From positions 1 to 40,706 of the forward strand of contig JANXAE010000010.1 in assembly GCA_025062235.1 (NCBI GenBank): DNA of 40,706 nucleotides. The letters run 5' to 3'. The notes under the pieces are model-generated. The model saw only the letters and a program-made list of their open reading frames with translations. It was not told the DNA's origin and made no database searches. This document shows, piece by piece, positions 24,069 to 33,336 of the stretch (within the stretch, counting starts at the first letter, position 1; each line of letters opens with the position of its first letter). A program made the position numbers and the translations under genes. The DNA comes from Bryobacteraceae bacterium. Lineage in GTDB: Bacteria > Acidobacteriota > Terriglobia > Bryobacterales > Bryobacteraceae.

Positions 24069-25964
24069 TCAGCTCCCGAGCAAGCCGGCGATCCGGTAGG
24101 TGATCCAGGCGCCCGCGTAAGCGAGGGTTCCCATGTAGAGGAACTGCACGGCGGGCCACTTCCAACTGCCGGTCTCGCGGCGCACCACGGCGATGGTCGA
24201 GATGCACTGCATGGCGAAGGCGAAGAACACGAGCAAAGCGAGGCCTCCGGCCGGGCTGAGATCCCTACGCACGGCCTCCTGCAAGCTGACCGAGGCCGCG
24301 TCACCCTCGAGCCCGTAGATGGTGCCCAAGGTGCTCACGATCACTTCGCGCGCGGCCAGCGAGGTGATCAGTCCGATGCCGATCTTCCAGTTGAATCCCA
24401 GCGGCTCGATCAGCGGTTCGACGGCGCGCCCGAGCCGGCCTGCGTAGCTGCGCTCGATGGGCGGCCGCGCGCCATCCTCCAGCGGCAGATTGGCCAGAGC
24501 CCACAGCAGGATGGACACGGCCAGTATGATCGTGCCCACGCGGGTCAGGAAAACCCTGGCCCGGTCGTAGAGGCGGAGCCCGAGCGAGCGGAGCGTGGGA
24601 CGCCGATACGGCGGCAGTTCGAGCACGAAGGGCGTGCGCTCGCTCTTCAAAATGGCCGATTTGAGCAGGCCCGCCGTGGCGACGGCCGCCAGAAATCCCA
24701 ACGCATAGAGACACAACAATGCCGCTGCACGGGTGCCGAGCAGAGGGCCGAGCAGGGCCCGTTCAGGGATGAACGCGGCAATGACCAGAGTGTAGACGGG
24801 CAGCCGCGCCGAGCAAGTCATCAGCGGCGCAATAAGAATCGTGGCAATCCGATCGCGACGGTTCTCGATCGTGCGCGTCGCCAGAATGGCGGGTACCGCG
24901 CAGGCGTAAGCGGAGATCAGCGGTATGAACGATTTGCCTTGCAGACCTACGCGCGCCATCGTGCGGTCTGCGATCAGTGCGGCGCGCGCCAGGTATCCGG
25001 AATCCTCCAGGATTCCGATGAACAGGAACAGCAGCAGGATCTGCGGCAGGAAGACCACCACCGATCCCACCCCGGCCCAAATGCCGTCCACGACCAGCGA
25101 TCGCAGAGCCTCGCCCGGGATCTCGCTTGCCATCCATGCACCGGAGACGTCCACCAGCGCCTGCACGGCGTCCATCAGAGGGCGCGCGCCGAGGAAAATG
25201 GTCTGGAAAACCGCCACCACGACGGCCAGGAAGACCAGCGGCCCCGCCCTCGGGTGCAGAAAGATCCTGTCCAACCGCTGCGTCCACACAGGTGGCGAGG
25301 GCGGCTTCCAGGTTTGCGAACCCACATGTTGCGCCCAAAGCCGGCAGCGGGGAATGTCGTTGAGCAAGGCCCGGTCCAGGCGGGGCGCGGCTGCGTGCAG
25401 CTTTCCATCGAGGAATTCGAGCACGGGCCCGAGGCCCTCGCCCTTGGCCGCACTGATCAGCGCCACCGGCGCCCCCAGGTGCTCCGACAGCGCTTCGACG
25501 TCCACCTGCCCAGCGCGTTCGCTCAGCTCGTCGGCCATGTTGAGCACGACCATCGAGGGCAAGCCCAGGGCTAGCACCGGGGCCGCAACCATCAGGTGGC
25601 GGCTGAGCAGATTCGCATCCAGCACGATGAGGACGGCGTCCGGCTTGGGCATGCCGGGCATGCGCCCTGTCAACACGTCGTGCGCGATCCTTTCGTCTTC
25701 TGAGCCCGGCGTCAGGCTGTAGATGCCGGGCAAGTCCACCAGCGTGATCTCATGGCCGTGCGCCACGCGCGTCTTGCCCACACGCTGTTCCACGGTGACG
25801 CCCGGGTAGTTGGCGACCTTTTGCCGGAGGCCAGTCAGCCGGTTGAAGAGAGTGGACTTGCCCGAGTTAGGAGGCCCGACGATGGCGACGATGGTGGGCT
25901 TGCCCGCAGGCCGACCAGGCCCGCCGGCCAAGGCGCACGTCTGGCAGTGGCAAGCGCCGTTCAT
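24069..25964 (-). CDS. feoB: Ferrous iron transport protein B
   Basis: A 631-residue inner-membrane Fe(II) transporter. The N-terminal G domain shows G1 GPPNSGKS (30-37), G2 GVT near 57, G3 DLPG (77-80) and G4 NMAD (142-145, against the usual NxxD). It is followed by a GDI-like helical spacer and two Gate domains with about eight to ten membrane helices (FLFIGILEDSGYLARAALIA; FIPLISAYACAVPAILATRT). The protein is shorter than E. coli FeoB (773 residues), which is common outside enterobacteria. An N-terminal CHCQTC motif (residues 5-10) precedes the G domain and could bind metal or an Fe-S cluster. Its ATG overlaps the feoA stop by four bases. Confidence 0.95.
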   Translation of the reverse strand: MNGACHCQTCALAGGPGRPAGKPTIVAIVGPPNSGKSTLFNRLTGLRQKVANYPGVTVEQRVGKTRVAHGHEITLVDLPGIYSLTPGSEDERIAHDVLTGRMPGMPKPDAVLIVLDANLLSRHLMVAAPVLALGLPSMVVLNMADELSERAGQVDVEALSEHLGAPVALISAAKGEGLGPVLEFLDGKLHAAAPRLDRALLNDIPRCRLWAQHVGSQTWKPPSPPVWTQRLDRIFLHPRAGPLVFLAVVVAVFQTIFLGARPLMDAVQALVDVSGAWMASEIPGEALRSLVVDGIWAGVGSVVVFLPQILLLFLFIGILEDSGYLARAALIADRTMARVGLQGKSFIPLISAYACAVPAILATRTIENRRDRIATILIAPLMTCSARLPVYTLVIAAFIPERALLGPLLGTRAAALLCLYALGFLAAVATAGLLKSAILKSERTPFVLELPPYRRPTLRSLGLRLYDRARVFLTRVGTIILAVSILLWALANLPLEDGARPPIERSYAGRLGRAVEPLIEPLGFNWKIGIGLITSLAAREVIVSTLGTIYGLEGDAASVSLQEAVRRDLSPAGGLALLVFFAFAMQCISTIAVVRRETGSWKWPAVQFLYMGTLAYAGAWITYRIAGLLGS

Positions 25965-26266
25965 CGGTGGGCATCTTGGTCATCGGACGCGAGCTTCAGG
26001 CAAGCCGCCGTTTCTGCGCGCAGTGCGATTTCGGCGCCATCCACCCGGTAGATCCGCGGATCTCCGCCGGGTGCGCTGGGGCCGGCTTCGATCCGGTTGC
26101 CGGGCAAGAACCCCAGAACCATCAGCCGACGCGCGGCCTCCTCGGGCAGGTCCAGTTCCGCAAGGATCCCGGCCTCGCCTTCGGCCAGGTCGGCCAGCGT
26201 CCGGACACCGGAGGCCTTCGAGCGTGCTTCCCGCGCCGCGGACGTGCTGAAAACCAGTTGCAGCAC
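25961..26266 (-). CDS. feoA: Ferrous iron transport protein A
   Basis: A 101-residue SH3-like cytoplasmic protein that supports FeoB. The family pattern is clear: RTLADLAEGEAGILAEL, then RRLMVLGFLPGNRIEAG and a final strand set IYRVDGAEIALRAETAACL. The start I use is GTG at 26266; it has no ribosome site, and GATACT lies six bases upstream, again suggesting a near-leaderless message. A start nearer residue 21 (GVRTLADL) would give the more usual length of about 80. It is the first gene of feoAB. No Fur-like palindrome was seen upstream. Confidence 0.88.
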   Translation of the reverse strand: MLQLVFSTSAAREARSKASGVRTLADLAEGEAGILAELDLPEEAARRLMVLGFLPGNRIEAGPSAPGGDPRIYRVDGAEIALRAETAACLKLASDDQDAHR

Positions 26267-26406
26267 GTTACCAGTATCCTATGCCCCATTTCAGACTGTC
26301 AATGAAAACTGGCCCGAGGGCCAGCGGCGCGAGGCCGAATCGTTGCAAGAGCGTTGCGAGAAAGGCCTCCCTCGCACGGATGCGGGGGCACGCCGCGTCC
26401 CCGTGA

Positions 26407-26412
26407 TACAAT
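26407..26412 (+). promoter_or_regulatory. -10 element before the MerR-TPR gene
   Basis: TACAAT lies 20 nt before the ATG at 26433, giving a predicted leader of about 13 nt. No clear -35 is present. It sits in the 166-bp gap between the divergent feoA and the fusion gene. Confidence 0.4.
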
Positions 26413-26432
26413 CGGACTCACGCTCCGGCTCC

Positions 26433-27374
26433 ATGCGCGTCCTCGATGCCGAGGCCACCTATAGCCGAGCCCAGGCCCGCCGGCTGCTGGGCATCTCCGA
26501 ATCTCAGCTTCGCAGTTGGGAACGCCAGCAGCTCATTCCGGCCCGGAACCAGTTTCATTTCGCGGACTTGCTCGCGCTCGGCACGCTGCGCAAGCTCGCT
26601 CATATGAAGCTTTCCGCGAAGCGCATTCGCCAGATCCTGGGCGCGGTGCGTCGCAAGGTGGGCGAGCTGGAGGAGCCGCTCAGGCAGTTGCGCATCGTGC
26701 GGGAGGGGCGCAAGATCGCCGTCATCGTCGGCGGTCGGAAGATGGAGCCCCTCACCGGACAGCTGCTGCTCGACTTCGACGAGCAGGAAATCCAGCGCCT
26801 GGTGAACTTCCCAGGCGCACGCCCCGCGCCCCGCTCGCCAGCCGCCAGGGCGCGCGAGGCGGAGCAGTGGTTCGCGCACGGTCTCGAGTTGGAACGGGCG
26901 GGCGCGCCGTTCGATCAGGTCTTGCAAGCCTATCTGAAAGCAGTTACGCTCGACCCGCGATTGGCCGGCGCGATGGTGAACTTGGGCACCTTGTTTTTCC
27001 ACCGCAGGATGTGGGCGGAGGCCGAGCTCTGGTACCGGCGAGCCCTGGAAGTCGAGCCCGGCTACGCACTGGCCCATTACAACCTCGGCAATCTCTACGA
27101 TGAGATGGACGACCGCGAAAGGGCGATCGCGCACTACGAGCAGGCCGTTCGGCTGGATCCCGACTACGCCGACGCGCACTACAATCTCGCGCTGCTTTAT
27201 CAGTCGAGCGAGCGGACGCTCGAAGCCGTCCGTCACTGGCAGATCTACCTGCGCCTGGATCCGGTGAGCCCTTGGGCGGTCATCGCCCGACGCGAGCTGG
27301 AGAAGCTGCGCCAGGCCACCATCGTGCAGGGTGGTCAGCCGGGGCCGCAGACGGAATCCGGCTCCTCAGAATGA
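26433..27374 (+). CDS. MerR-type HTH fused to tetratricopeptide repeats
   Basis: A 313-residue cytoplasmic protein. Residues about 8-75 are a MerR-family winged helix (YSRAQARRLLGISESQLRSW, ERQQLIPARNQFHFADLLAL, then helix AHMKLSAKRIRQIL). A linker with a VIVGGRKMEPLTGQLLLDF segment follows. From about 145 there are four or five TPR units (AGAMVNLGTLFFHRRMWAEA, AHYNLGNLYDEMDDRERAIA, AHYNLALLYQSSERTLEAVR). No cysteines of metal-sensing MerR proteins are present, so it probably senses a protein partner rather than a metal. The ATG at 26433 is preferred because the frame upstream of it is unconserved-looking and crosses the promoter. Its end overlaps the convergent barrel gene by nine bases. Confidence 0.8.
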   Translation: MRVLDAEATYSRAQARRLLGISESQLRSWERQQLIPARNQFHFADLLALGTLRKLAHMKLSAKRIRQILGAVRRKVGELEEPLRQLRIVREGRKIAVIVGGRKMEPLTGQLLLDFDEQEIQRLVNFPGARPAPRSPAARAREAEQWFAHGLELERAGAPFDQVLQAYLKAVTLDPRLAGAMVNLGTLFFHRRMWAEAELWYRRALEVEPGYALAHYNLGNLYDEMDDRERAIAHYEQAVRLDPDYADAHYNLALLYQSSERTLEAVRHWQIYLRLDPVSPWAVIARRELEKLRQATIVQGGQPGPQTESGSSE

Positions 27375-28583
27375 GAACGTCATCCAGGCTTCGAGTTGGT
27401 TGCGGCGGGGCCCCCACTGTGCACGGTTTTCGCCCCAGCGGGTGAACCGCAGCGATGGCGAGATCTTCACGGGACCGGCGTGGAAACGCAGGCCCGCGGC
27501 TGCTGTCATGCCGTAAGGCGACGCCTCGCCGAAGAACTGGCGCATGCGAAACGTTGGCCCCAGGGCCAGGAACGGCGCCCAACCTCTCCGCGGCAAGCTC
27601 TGTTTGAGGAGCACGGGGAAGACCCAGGTGGGCCATCGCGAGGTCCATGGCGGAACGGAAAGCCCGTGCGCCGGCGCAACCTCGGTTTTCCAAGCGATGG
27701 GGCGGAGCAGCGCCGCGGCCTCGAGCGAGAGGTCGCGCCCGAGGCGGGCTTCGACGACCGGGCCGAAGATCGCGCTGCGCGCGCTGGTGCGCGTAACCAC
27801 ATAGGCAAAATCCGTACCCGCTCCGTGGACCTCCGTAGTTTGCGGGTAATCACCGTTCAGATGGAAGCCCAACGCGACTCCGACCGCGATGCGTTCGCCC
27901 AGAGGACGCCACCTCTCATGCTCGGCGCGGCTGAAGGTCACGAGAGCTTCGAGCTGGTCGGAAGCCGTCCGCCAAGGGCTCGCGCTCCTGTCGCCGGCCC
28001 AGAGCGTGTACCTGAGCGTGGGCGCGATCCTGAGGCCGCGCCGGTTCCACTCGACGCCGCCCGAAGCTGCAAGACCGTGCCGGGAGAAGGTATGGGGACC
28101 GCCGCCCACGTTACCGATGGTGCGGAAAGCGGGGCCCGCCGCGAGGAAAGGGCGCGCGCCCCGGCGCGGCAGCCGGTACTTGAGCAGGATGGGAAACTGC
28201 CAGGTCACGATCTGCTCGGGCGAGCCCTTTTCGGGGGGCTTGCCGGGCAGACTGAAGAGCGTTTGCTGGCCGCGCAGCTCGCGCCAGAGCGCGTTGAACT
28301 CGAGCGACCACTGGCCGTGTAGACTGAGCTCGAGCATTCCGCCTGCCACCCAGTCGCGCGAACGCGGCCAGAAGCACATGCTCCCCTGGTACCAGGAGCC
28401 TCCGGGTTCGAGCGGCGGCAGAAAGATGTGCTCCGTCAAGTCGTGGAAACCGCCGGTAAGGGCGCGGCCGACCACGACGCCCGCGGACATGCGCTGGGCG
28501 CATGCCGGGTAACCAGAGAGCAGCGCTCCCAACCAAAGGAGCAACGACGCAGCCAGCGCGGCAGAACCCGAATTGTACTCCAT
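27366..28583 (-). CDS. Outer-membrane beta-barrel protein with internal tandem duplication
   Basis: A 405-residue exported protein with a signal peptide ending near residue 30 (YPACAQ). The mature chain is made of alternating amphipathic strands and ends in a terminal Phe (AWMTFSF), so an outer-membrane barrel is likely. It contains two homologous units of about 190 residues. For example, residues 128-151 (WQFPILLKYRLPRRG...) and 320-343 (WVFPVLLKQSLPRRG...) match at 17 of 24 positions, and both units close with a QLEA(L/W)xTFS strand. Each unit resembles one small eight-stranded barrel, so the whole may be two barrels or one 16-stranded barrel. No named family recognised. It diverges from the M14 peptidase gene. 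Confidence 0.72.
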   Translation of the reverse strand: MEYNSGSAALAASLLLWLGALLSGYPACAQRMSAGVVVGRALTGGFHDLTEHIFLPPLEPGGSWYQGSMCFWPRSRDWVAGGMLELSLHGQWSLEFNALWRELRGQQTLFSLPGKPPEKGSPEQIVTWQFPILLKYRLPRRGARPFLAAGPAFRTIGNVGGGPHTFSRHGLAASGGVEWNRRGLRIAPTLRYTLWAGDRSASPWRTASDQLEALVTFSRAEHERWRPLGERIAVGVALGFHLNGDYPQTTEVHGAGTDFAYVVTRTSARSAIFGPVVEARLGRDLSLEAAALLRPIAWKTEVAPAHGLSVPPWTSRWPTWVFPVLLKQSLPRRGWAPFLALGPTFRMRQFFGEASPYGMTAAAGLRFHAGPVKISPSLRFTRWGENRAQWGPRRNQLEAWMTFSF

Positions 28584-28620
28584 CAGACCAGCCTAGCAAC
28601 GGCGAGCGCCTTCGCGCTTG

Positions 28621-28629
28621 TGATAGAAT
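28621..28629 (+). promoter_or_regulatory. Extended -10 promoter of the M14 peptidase gene
   Basis: TGA-TAGAAT (28621-28629) is an extended -10. It is followed by AAGGAG and the ATG at 28656, giving a leader of about 20 nt. There is no good -35, as is usual for extended -10 promoters. Confidence 0.5.
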
Positions 28630-28655
28630 CGCGCACCCGATCAAGGAGAACGGTC

Positions 28656-31250
28656 ATGTCACCGGCGTGCTCGCTGCTCCGCTCGTGGCTCCTGGTAGGG
28701 CTGGCTTTGCTCGCCTCGCCCGCCGTGCGGCCGCAGCCCGTGACCCCGCCCGAGAAGTTCTTCGGCTTCCGGCTGGGGAGCGATCGCAAGATCGCCCGCT
28801 GGGGGCGCATCGTCGAATACTACCGGCTGCTCGAGCAGGAAAGCCGCGGCAAGTTGAAAGTCGTCGAGTTGGGACCCTCGACCGAAGGTCGGCCGTTCCT
28901 CCTCCTCATCATCACCGCCCCGGGGAACATGCAACGGCTGGAGCGGCTGCGCCAGGTGAACCTCAGGCTGAGCGACCCGCGCGGGCTGAGCGACGAAGAG
29001 GTGGCCAAGCTGGCGGCCGAAGGGCGCGCGGTCGTTTGCCAGACGATGAGCCTGCATGCCACCGAGATCGGCGGAACGCAAATGGCGCCAGAGTTGGCTT
29101 ACGAGCTCGTCTCTCGGGATGACGCCGACACCCGCCGCATTCTGGAGAACGTCATCTTCCTGCTGGTGCCATGCTTCAATCCCGACGGCGCGGAGATGGT
29201 GGCCGACTGGTACGAGAAAACGCTGGGCACGGAATACGAGGGCAGCAGCCTGCCGTGGCTCTATCACAAGTACGCCGGGCACGACAACAACCGTGACGCT
29301 TTCCAGCTGAACCTTGTCGAATCGCGCTATGTCGCGCGCATCCTCTTCCGCGAGTGGATCCCGCAGGCCTACGTAGACCATCACCACATGGGCAGCTACG
29401 GACCGCGCTTCTATGTGCCGCCCTACGCCGAGCCCATCCGTCCCCACGCCGACCCGCTGGTGTGGCGCGAAATGAGCTGGTACGGCGCGCACATCGCCTA
29501 CAAGGCGGAGGAAGCCGGCCTTTCCGGCGTCATCAACATGGCCCAGTTCTCCGGTTGGGGTCACTTCGGCTTCCACTGGATCACGCCCTTTCACAACATC
29601 GCGGGCATGCTGACCGAGGCGGCGAACGCCCGCCTGGCGACGCCCCTTTACATCCACCCGGACCAGCTTCGCGGCGAGGCCCGAGGCTTTCCTTTCTACG
29701 GCCCCCACACCACGTTCCCCAATCCTTGGCCGGGCGGCTGGTGGCGGCTGCGCGACATCGTCGAGCGGCAAAAGGTCTCGGCGTGGGCTGTGCTCGATCT
29801 GGCCGCGCGGAACCGCGAGACCGTGCTGTGGAACGCATACCATAAGGCCAAACGACAGACCGAACGCGGCGCGCAGGGCAGGCCCAAAGCCTACCTGATC
29901 CCGCCCGCGCAGCACGATCCGCTGACCGCGCTGAAGATGATCAACAACCTGCTCGCCCAGGGCATCGAGGTGCACCGCGCCTCCAAGGCCTTCACGCTCG
30001 CTTCGGGCATGAGCTATCCGGCGGGAACGTTCGTCGTCTCGCTCGCACAGCCGAAGATGGGTGTCATCCGCTATCTGTTGGGGCGCACGTTCTATCCGGA
30101 CAACGAGTGGACGCGCGCCCGCGACGGCTCGCCCATGCGTCCCTACGATCTCGCCACGGACACCATGTTCGAATTCATGGGCGTGCGCGTGGATCCCTCG
30201 GACGACCCCGTGCCGGCGGATCTCGAAAAGGTCGCCTCCGAAATCAGGCCGGACGGCCGCGTGCCGCCGGGCGCGCCCTATTACGCCCTCGACGGCCGCC
30301 TGAACGACAGCTACCGCGCCGTGAACCTGCTGCTCGATCGTGGCGTAGCCGTGCGTCGCCTGACCGCCCCGTGGCGGGACCGTCGCCCGGGCGATTTCGT
30401 CGTGGCCGCCCCTGCAGCCGCGCTGGCCGAAGTGGCGCGCGCCACGGGCGTGGACTTTCTCCCGCTCGGGGAAGACCCCGGCCAAGCCGCGCGGCCCCTG
30501 GAGCGGCTGCGGATCGGCATGTACCAGCGCTATTGGGGCGGCAACATGGACGAGGGCTGGACCCGCCTGCTGCTCGAACAGTTCGGCTTCCCTTACCGCA
30601 GCGTGCTCGATGCGGAGATCCGCAAAGGAGGTCTCCGGCAGAACTACGACGTCTTCATCCTGCCCGACGATACCACCGCGCGCATCACCGGCGAACGCCG
30701 TGAGCGGCCCGGCGAAATGCCAGGCCCGCCGGAGGATGACTACCCGCCCGAGTACCGCAGCGGCATCGGCGATGAAGGCGTCAAGGCCTTGCGCGAGTTC
30801 GTCGAGCAAGGCGGTACGCTCGTGACCCTGGGGAACGCCTCGATGTTCGCGATCGAGAAACTCGGCCTCCGTCTTAGAAACGCCGTCGCTGGCCGCTCCT
30901 CGCGCGAGTTCTGGTGCCCCGGCTCCACCTTGCGCGTGCGATTCGCCACGAACCATCCCCTGGCCTACGGGATGCCCGAGGAGGGTCTCGCGCTCTATCT
31001 GGCAGGCAATCCGGTCTTCGAGATCCTGCCCTCGGCGAATAACGACCGCTACGAAACCGTCGTGCGCTACGCCGAACGCGACCTGCTGGCCAGTGGCTGG
31101 CTCATCGGCGAGCAGGTCATTGCCAACAAACCTGCCATGGTCGCGGCGCGATTGGGCAAGGGGCGCGTCGTTCTGGTCGGCTTCCGTGCCCAGCACCGGG
31201 CCCAGACGCACGGCACCTTCAAGCTGGTCTTCAACAGTCTGCTGCGCTGA
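28656..31250 (+). CDS. Exported M14-family zinc carboxypeptidase with amidotransferase-like C-domain
   Basis: An 864-residue exported protein; signal peptide to about residue 25 (LLASPAVRPQ). The peptidase domain has the M14 zinc ligands H134 and E137 (SLHATEIGG) and H242-H244 (VDHHHMG), the substrate motif NPDG (175-178) and DNNRD (210-214). A later MLTEAAN may supply the catalytic Glu. Residues from about 610 form a flavodoxin/glutamine-amidotransferase-like domain (LRIGMYQRYWGGNMDEGWTR ... NYDVFILPDD ... ALREFVEQGGTLVTLGNAS) without an evident catalytic triad. The architecture is common in Acidobacteria, where it is linked to extracellular peptide use. The start is set by AAGGAGAA at 28643-28650. 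Confidence 0.88.
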   Translation: MSPACSLLRSWLLVGLALLASPAVRPQPVTPPEKFFGFRLGSDRKIARWGRIVEYYRLLEQESRGKLKVVELGPSTEGRPFLLLIITAPGNMQRLERLRQVNLRLSDPRGLSDEEVAKLAAEGRAVVCQTMSLHATEIGGTQMAPELAYELVSRDDADTRRILENVIFLLVPCFNPDGAEMVADWYEKTLGTEYEGSSLPWLYHKYAGHDNNRDAFQLNLVESRYVARILFREWIPQAYVDHHHMGSYGPRFYVPPYAEPIRPHADPLVWREMSWYGAHIAYKAEEAGLSGVINMAQFSGWGHFGFHWITPFHNIAGMLTEAANARLATPLYIHPDQLRGEARGFPFYGPHTTFPNPWPGGWWRLRDIVERQKVSAWAVLDLAARNRETVLWNAYHKAKRQTERGAQGRPKAYLIPPAQHDPLTALKMINNLLAQGIEVHRASKAFTLASGMSYPAGTFVVSLAQPKMGVIRYLLGRTFYPDNEWTRARDGSPMRPYDLATDTMFEFMGVRVDPSDDPVPADLEKVASEIRPDGRVPPGAPYYALDGRLNDSYRAVNLLLDRGVAVRRLTAPWRDRRPGDFVVAAPAAALAEVARATGVDFLPLGEDPGQAARPLERLRIGMYQRYWGGNMDEGWTRLLLEQFGFPYRSVLDAEIRKGGLRQNYDVFILPDDTTARITGERRERPGEMPGPPEDDYPPEYRSGIGDEGVKALREFVEQGGTLVTLGNASMFAIEKLGLRLRNAVAGRSSREFWCPGSTLRVRFATNHPLAYGMPEEGLALYLAGNPVFEILPSANNDRYETVVRYAERDLLASGWLIGEQVIANKPAMVAARLGKGRVVLVGFRAQHRAQTHGTFKLVFNSLLR

Positions 31251-31308
31251 GACGACGAATTCGGCTGCGAAATCCGCCGCGCCCGCCCGACTATTTGTAT
31301 TAGCCGGC

Positions 31309-33336
31309 ATGAGAACGTGCGGCCTGTGGCTGGTCCTCGCGGCCGGGCTGGCTTGGGCGCAGGCCCCCGATCCCGCGTATCCGTGGCTGGAGAAAGCCTA
31401 CACCGCCTTGCGTGCGGCCGACTACGATCGAGCCATCGAGTCGTTCCGGCGCGCCATCGAGCTGGCACCCGAGCGCGCCGCCCTGCGCAAGGATCTGGCC
31501 TACGCCTACCTGAAGATCGGCGAGAACGAGGCTGCGCTCGAGGAATTCGCGCAGGCCATGCGCCTCGACCCGTCCGATCACCACCTAGCGCTCGAATATG
31601 CCTTCCTTTGCTACGAGACCGGCCGGCGGGCCGAGGCGCGGCGCGTTTTCGACCGTGTCCGGCAAACAGGCGACCCTGCCTCGCGAGCCGCCGCGGAGCA
31701 GGCCTTCCAGAACATTGACCGCGCCCTGGCGGAAGCGATTGCGCGTTGGCTCCACGCGCTCGACAAGAACCCGGGCGACTGGGGCACGCATCTCGAATTG
31801 GCGCGGCTGGCAGAGGAACGCAACGAGTTGGAACTGGCCGCGACCCATTACGAAAAGGCCTGGCGACTGCGGCCGGAGCGGCGGGGCGTGCTCGCGGATT
31901 TGGGCCGCGTCTGGCTCGAGTTGGGCCACAGCGAACGCGGCATGGCAGCGCTGCTTGCAGCCTCGCGCGGCGCGGAACCCTACGCCGCGGACCGCGCGCG
32001 GGGACTGCTGCCCTCACGGTATCCCTATGTCGCGGAATTCGAAAGCGCGCTGAAGCTCGATCCAACCAATGTCCCCCTGCGGCGCGAACTGGCTTACCTG
32101 CTGCTCGAACTGGGACGCACGGCCGAAGCCGAGCAGCATTTCCGCGCGATCGTCGGAACGGATTCCTCGGATCTGCTCGCCGCCGCGCAGCTGGCTTTGC
32201 TACTGCTTGCGCGGGGTGAGCGGCAAGACGCGCAGCCGCTCATCGAACGCGTGCTGGCGGGCGAGGACGCCGAGCTCGCCGCGCGCATGCGCCGGGCCAC
32301 CGGTCTGCCGCCCGTCCTCCCAGGCGAGCCGCCTGTGCCGCAAGCACCCCAGGCCTCCCCGCTCGACGCCAGGGCGATGGGCGAGCGCAGCTACCAGGCA
32401 GGGTTCCTCAAAGATGCCCTGAAATACCTGCAACTGGCGCACGAACAGGATCCGGCCGATTTCGCCGTCATGCTCAAGCTCGGCTGGACCTATAACATGC
32501 TTGGCCAGGACGATCGCGCCTTGCGCTGGTTCCAGATGGCCAGCTACAGCCCGGACCCGGCGATCGCGTCCGAGGCGACGCGCGCTTCACGGAGCTTGCA
32601 GGCCTCGCTTGCCCGCTTGCGCAGCTCGTTCTGGTGGTTACCGTTTTACTCTTCGCGCTGGCGCGACGTCTTCAGTTACTCGCAACTGAGAACCGAGTTC
32701 CGCTTCCGCCGGCTGCCGTTGCGTCCCTATGGCTCGCTGCGTTTCATCGGCGACTCACGGAGCAGGCCGGGGGGCGCGATCCCGCAGTACTTCTCCGAGA
32801 CGGCGCTCATTGCCGCCATCGGTATCTCTACGCCGGGCTTTCGCGGCTCGGTCCTCTGGGCTGAAGCAGGGGTGGCGATCAGTTACCTCGAGCGTCCGCC
32901 AGGTGGCCGGAGGCTCGGCGATTGGCGCGGCGGCCTCGCCTTCAGCCGCGCGTTCGGCCGCCCGCTCGGAGCAGAATCCGGCGGACGGTTCTTCGAAACC
33001 GGCGCCGATGCCGTGTACCTGAGCCGCTTCGACCATGACGTCTTGTTCTACTGGCGCAATCGAGCGGGCTACACCGCAGCGCGGTCACAGAGCCTCGGCG
33101 GCCTCGCCACGCAGTGCTACTGGAATCTGAACGTCGCTGCCGACGCTCGACGGCAGTACTGGGCCAGTTTCGTCGAATCCGGTCCCGGCTTTCGCTTCCG
33201 TTGGGAGGCCATGCCCGCCGGGATGTACTTTTCGCTGGACCTGTTACGGGGTGTGCACACCCTGAATCGTTACAACCCGCGCCGGCCAAACTATTGGGAC
33301 TGGCGCGCAGGGTTCTGGTATGCGGTTTCCAGGTAG
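31309..33336 (+). CDS. Exported TPR protein with C-terminal beta-barrel (PgaA/BcsC-like layout)
   Basis: A 675-residue envelope protein. It has a short signal peptide (LAAGLAWAQ, cut near 19). About ten tetratricopeptide-like repeats span residues 20-440 (e.g. YTALRAADYDRAIESFRRAI, LKDALKYLQLAHEQDPADFA). From about 450 to the end come aromatic-rich amphipathic strands (FWWLPFYSSRWRDVFSYSQL ... YWDWRAGFWYAVSR) that resemble an outer-membrane barrel, similar in style to the C-domain of NfrA. TPR followed by barrel is the plan of exopolysaccharide export porins PgaA, BcsC and PelB. Its end overlaps the start of the next gene by 17 bases. The ATG at 31309 has no ribosome site; TATTAG lies five bases upstream. 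No polysaccharide synthase is in the window. Confidence 0.72.
   Translation: MRTCGLWLVLAAGLAWAQAPDPAYPWLEKAYTALRAADYDRAIESFRRAIELAPERAALRKDLAYAYLKIGENEAALEEFAQAMRLDPSDHHLALEYAFLCYETGRRAEARRVFDRVRQTGDPASRAAAEQAFQNIDRALAEAIARWLHALDKNPGDWGTHLELARLAEERNELELAATHYEKAWRLRPERRGVLADLGRVWLELGHSERGMAALLAASRGAEPYAADRARGLLPSRYPYVAEFESALKLDPTNVPLRRELAYLLLELGRTAEAEQHFRAIVGTDSSDLLAAAQLALLLLARGERQDAQPLIERVLAGEDAELAARMRRATGLPPVLPGEPPVPQAPQASPLDARAMGERSYQAGFLKDALKYLQLAHEQDPADFAVMLKLGWTYNMLGQDDRALRWFQMASYSPDPAIASEATRASRSLQASLARLRSSFWWLPFYSSRWRDVFSYSQLRTEFRFRRLPLRPYGSLRFIGDSRSRPGGAIPQYFSETALIAAIGISTPGFRGSVLWAEAGVAISYLERPPGGRRLGDWRGGLAFSRAFGRPLGAESGGRFFETGADAVYLSRFDHDVLFYWRNRAGYTAARSQSLGGLATQCYWNLNVAADARRQYWASFVESGPGFRFRWEAMPAGMYFSLDLLRGVHTLNRYNPRRPNYWDWRAGFWYAVSR

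Noticed and set aside
28659-31310. An 883-codon open frame antisense to the M14 peptidase gene
   Set aside because: High GC leaves stops rare in the opposite frames. The antisense product has no recognisable motif, while the sense strand carries a full peptidase.
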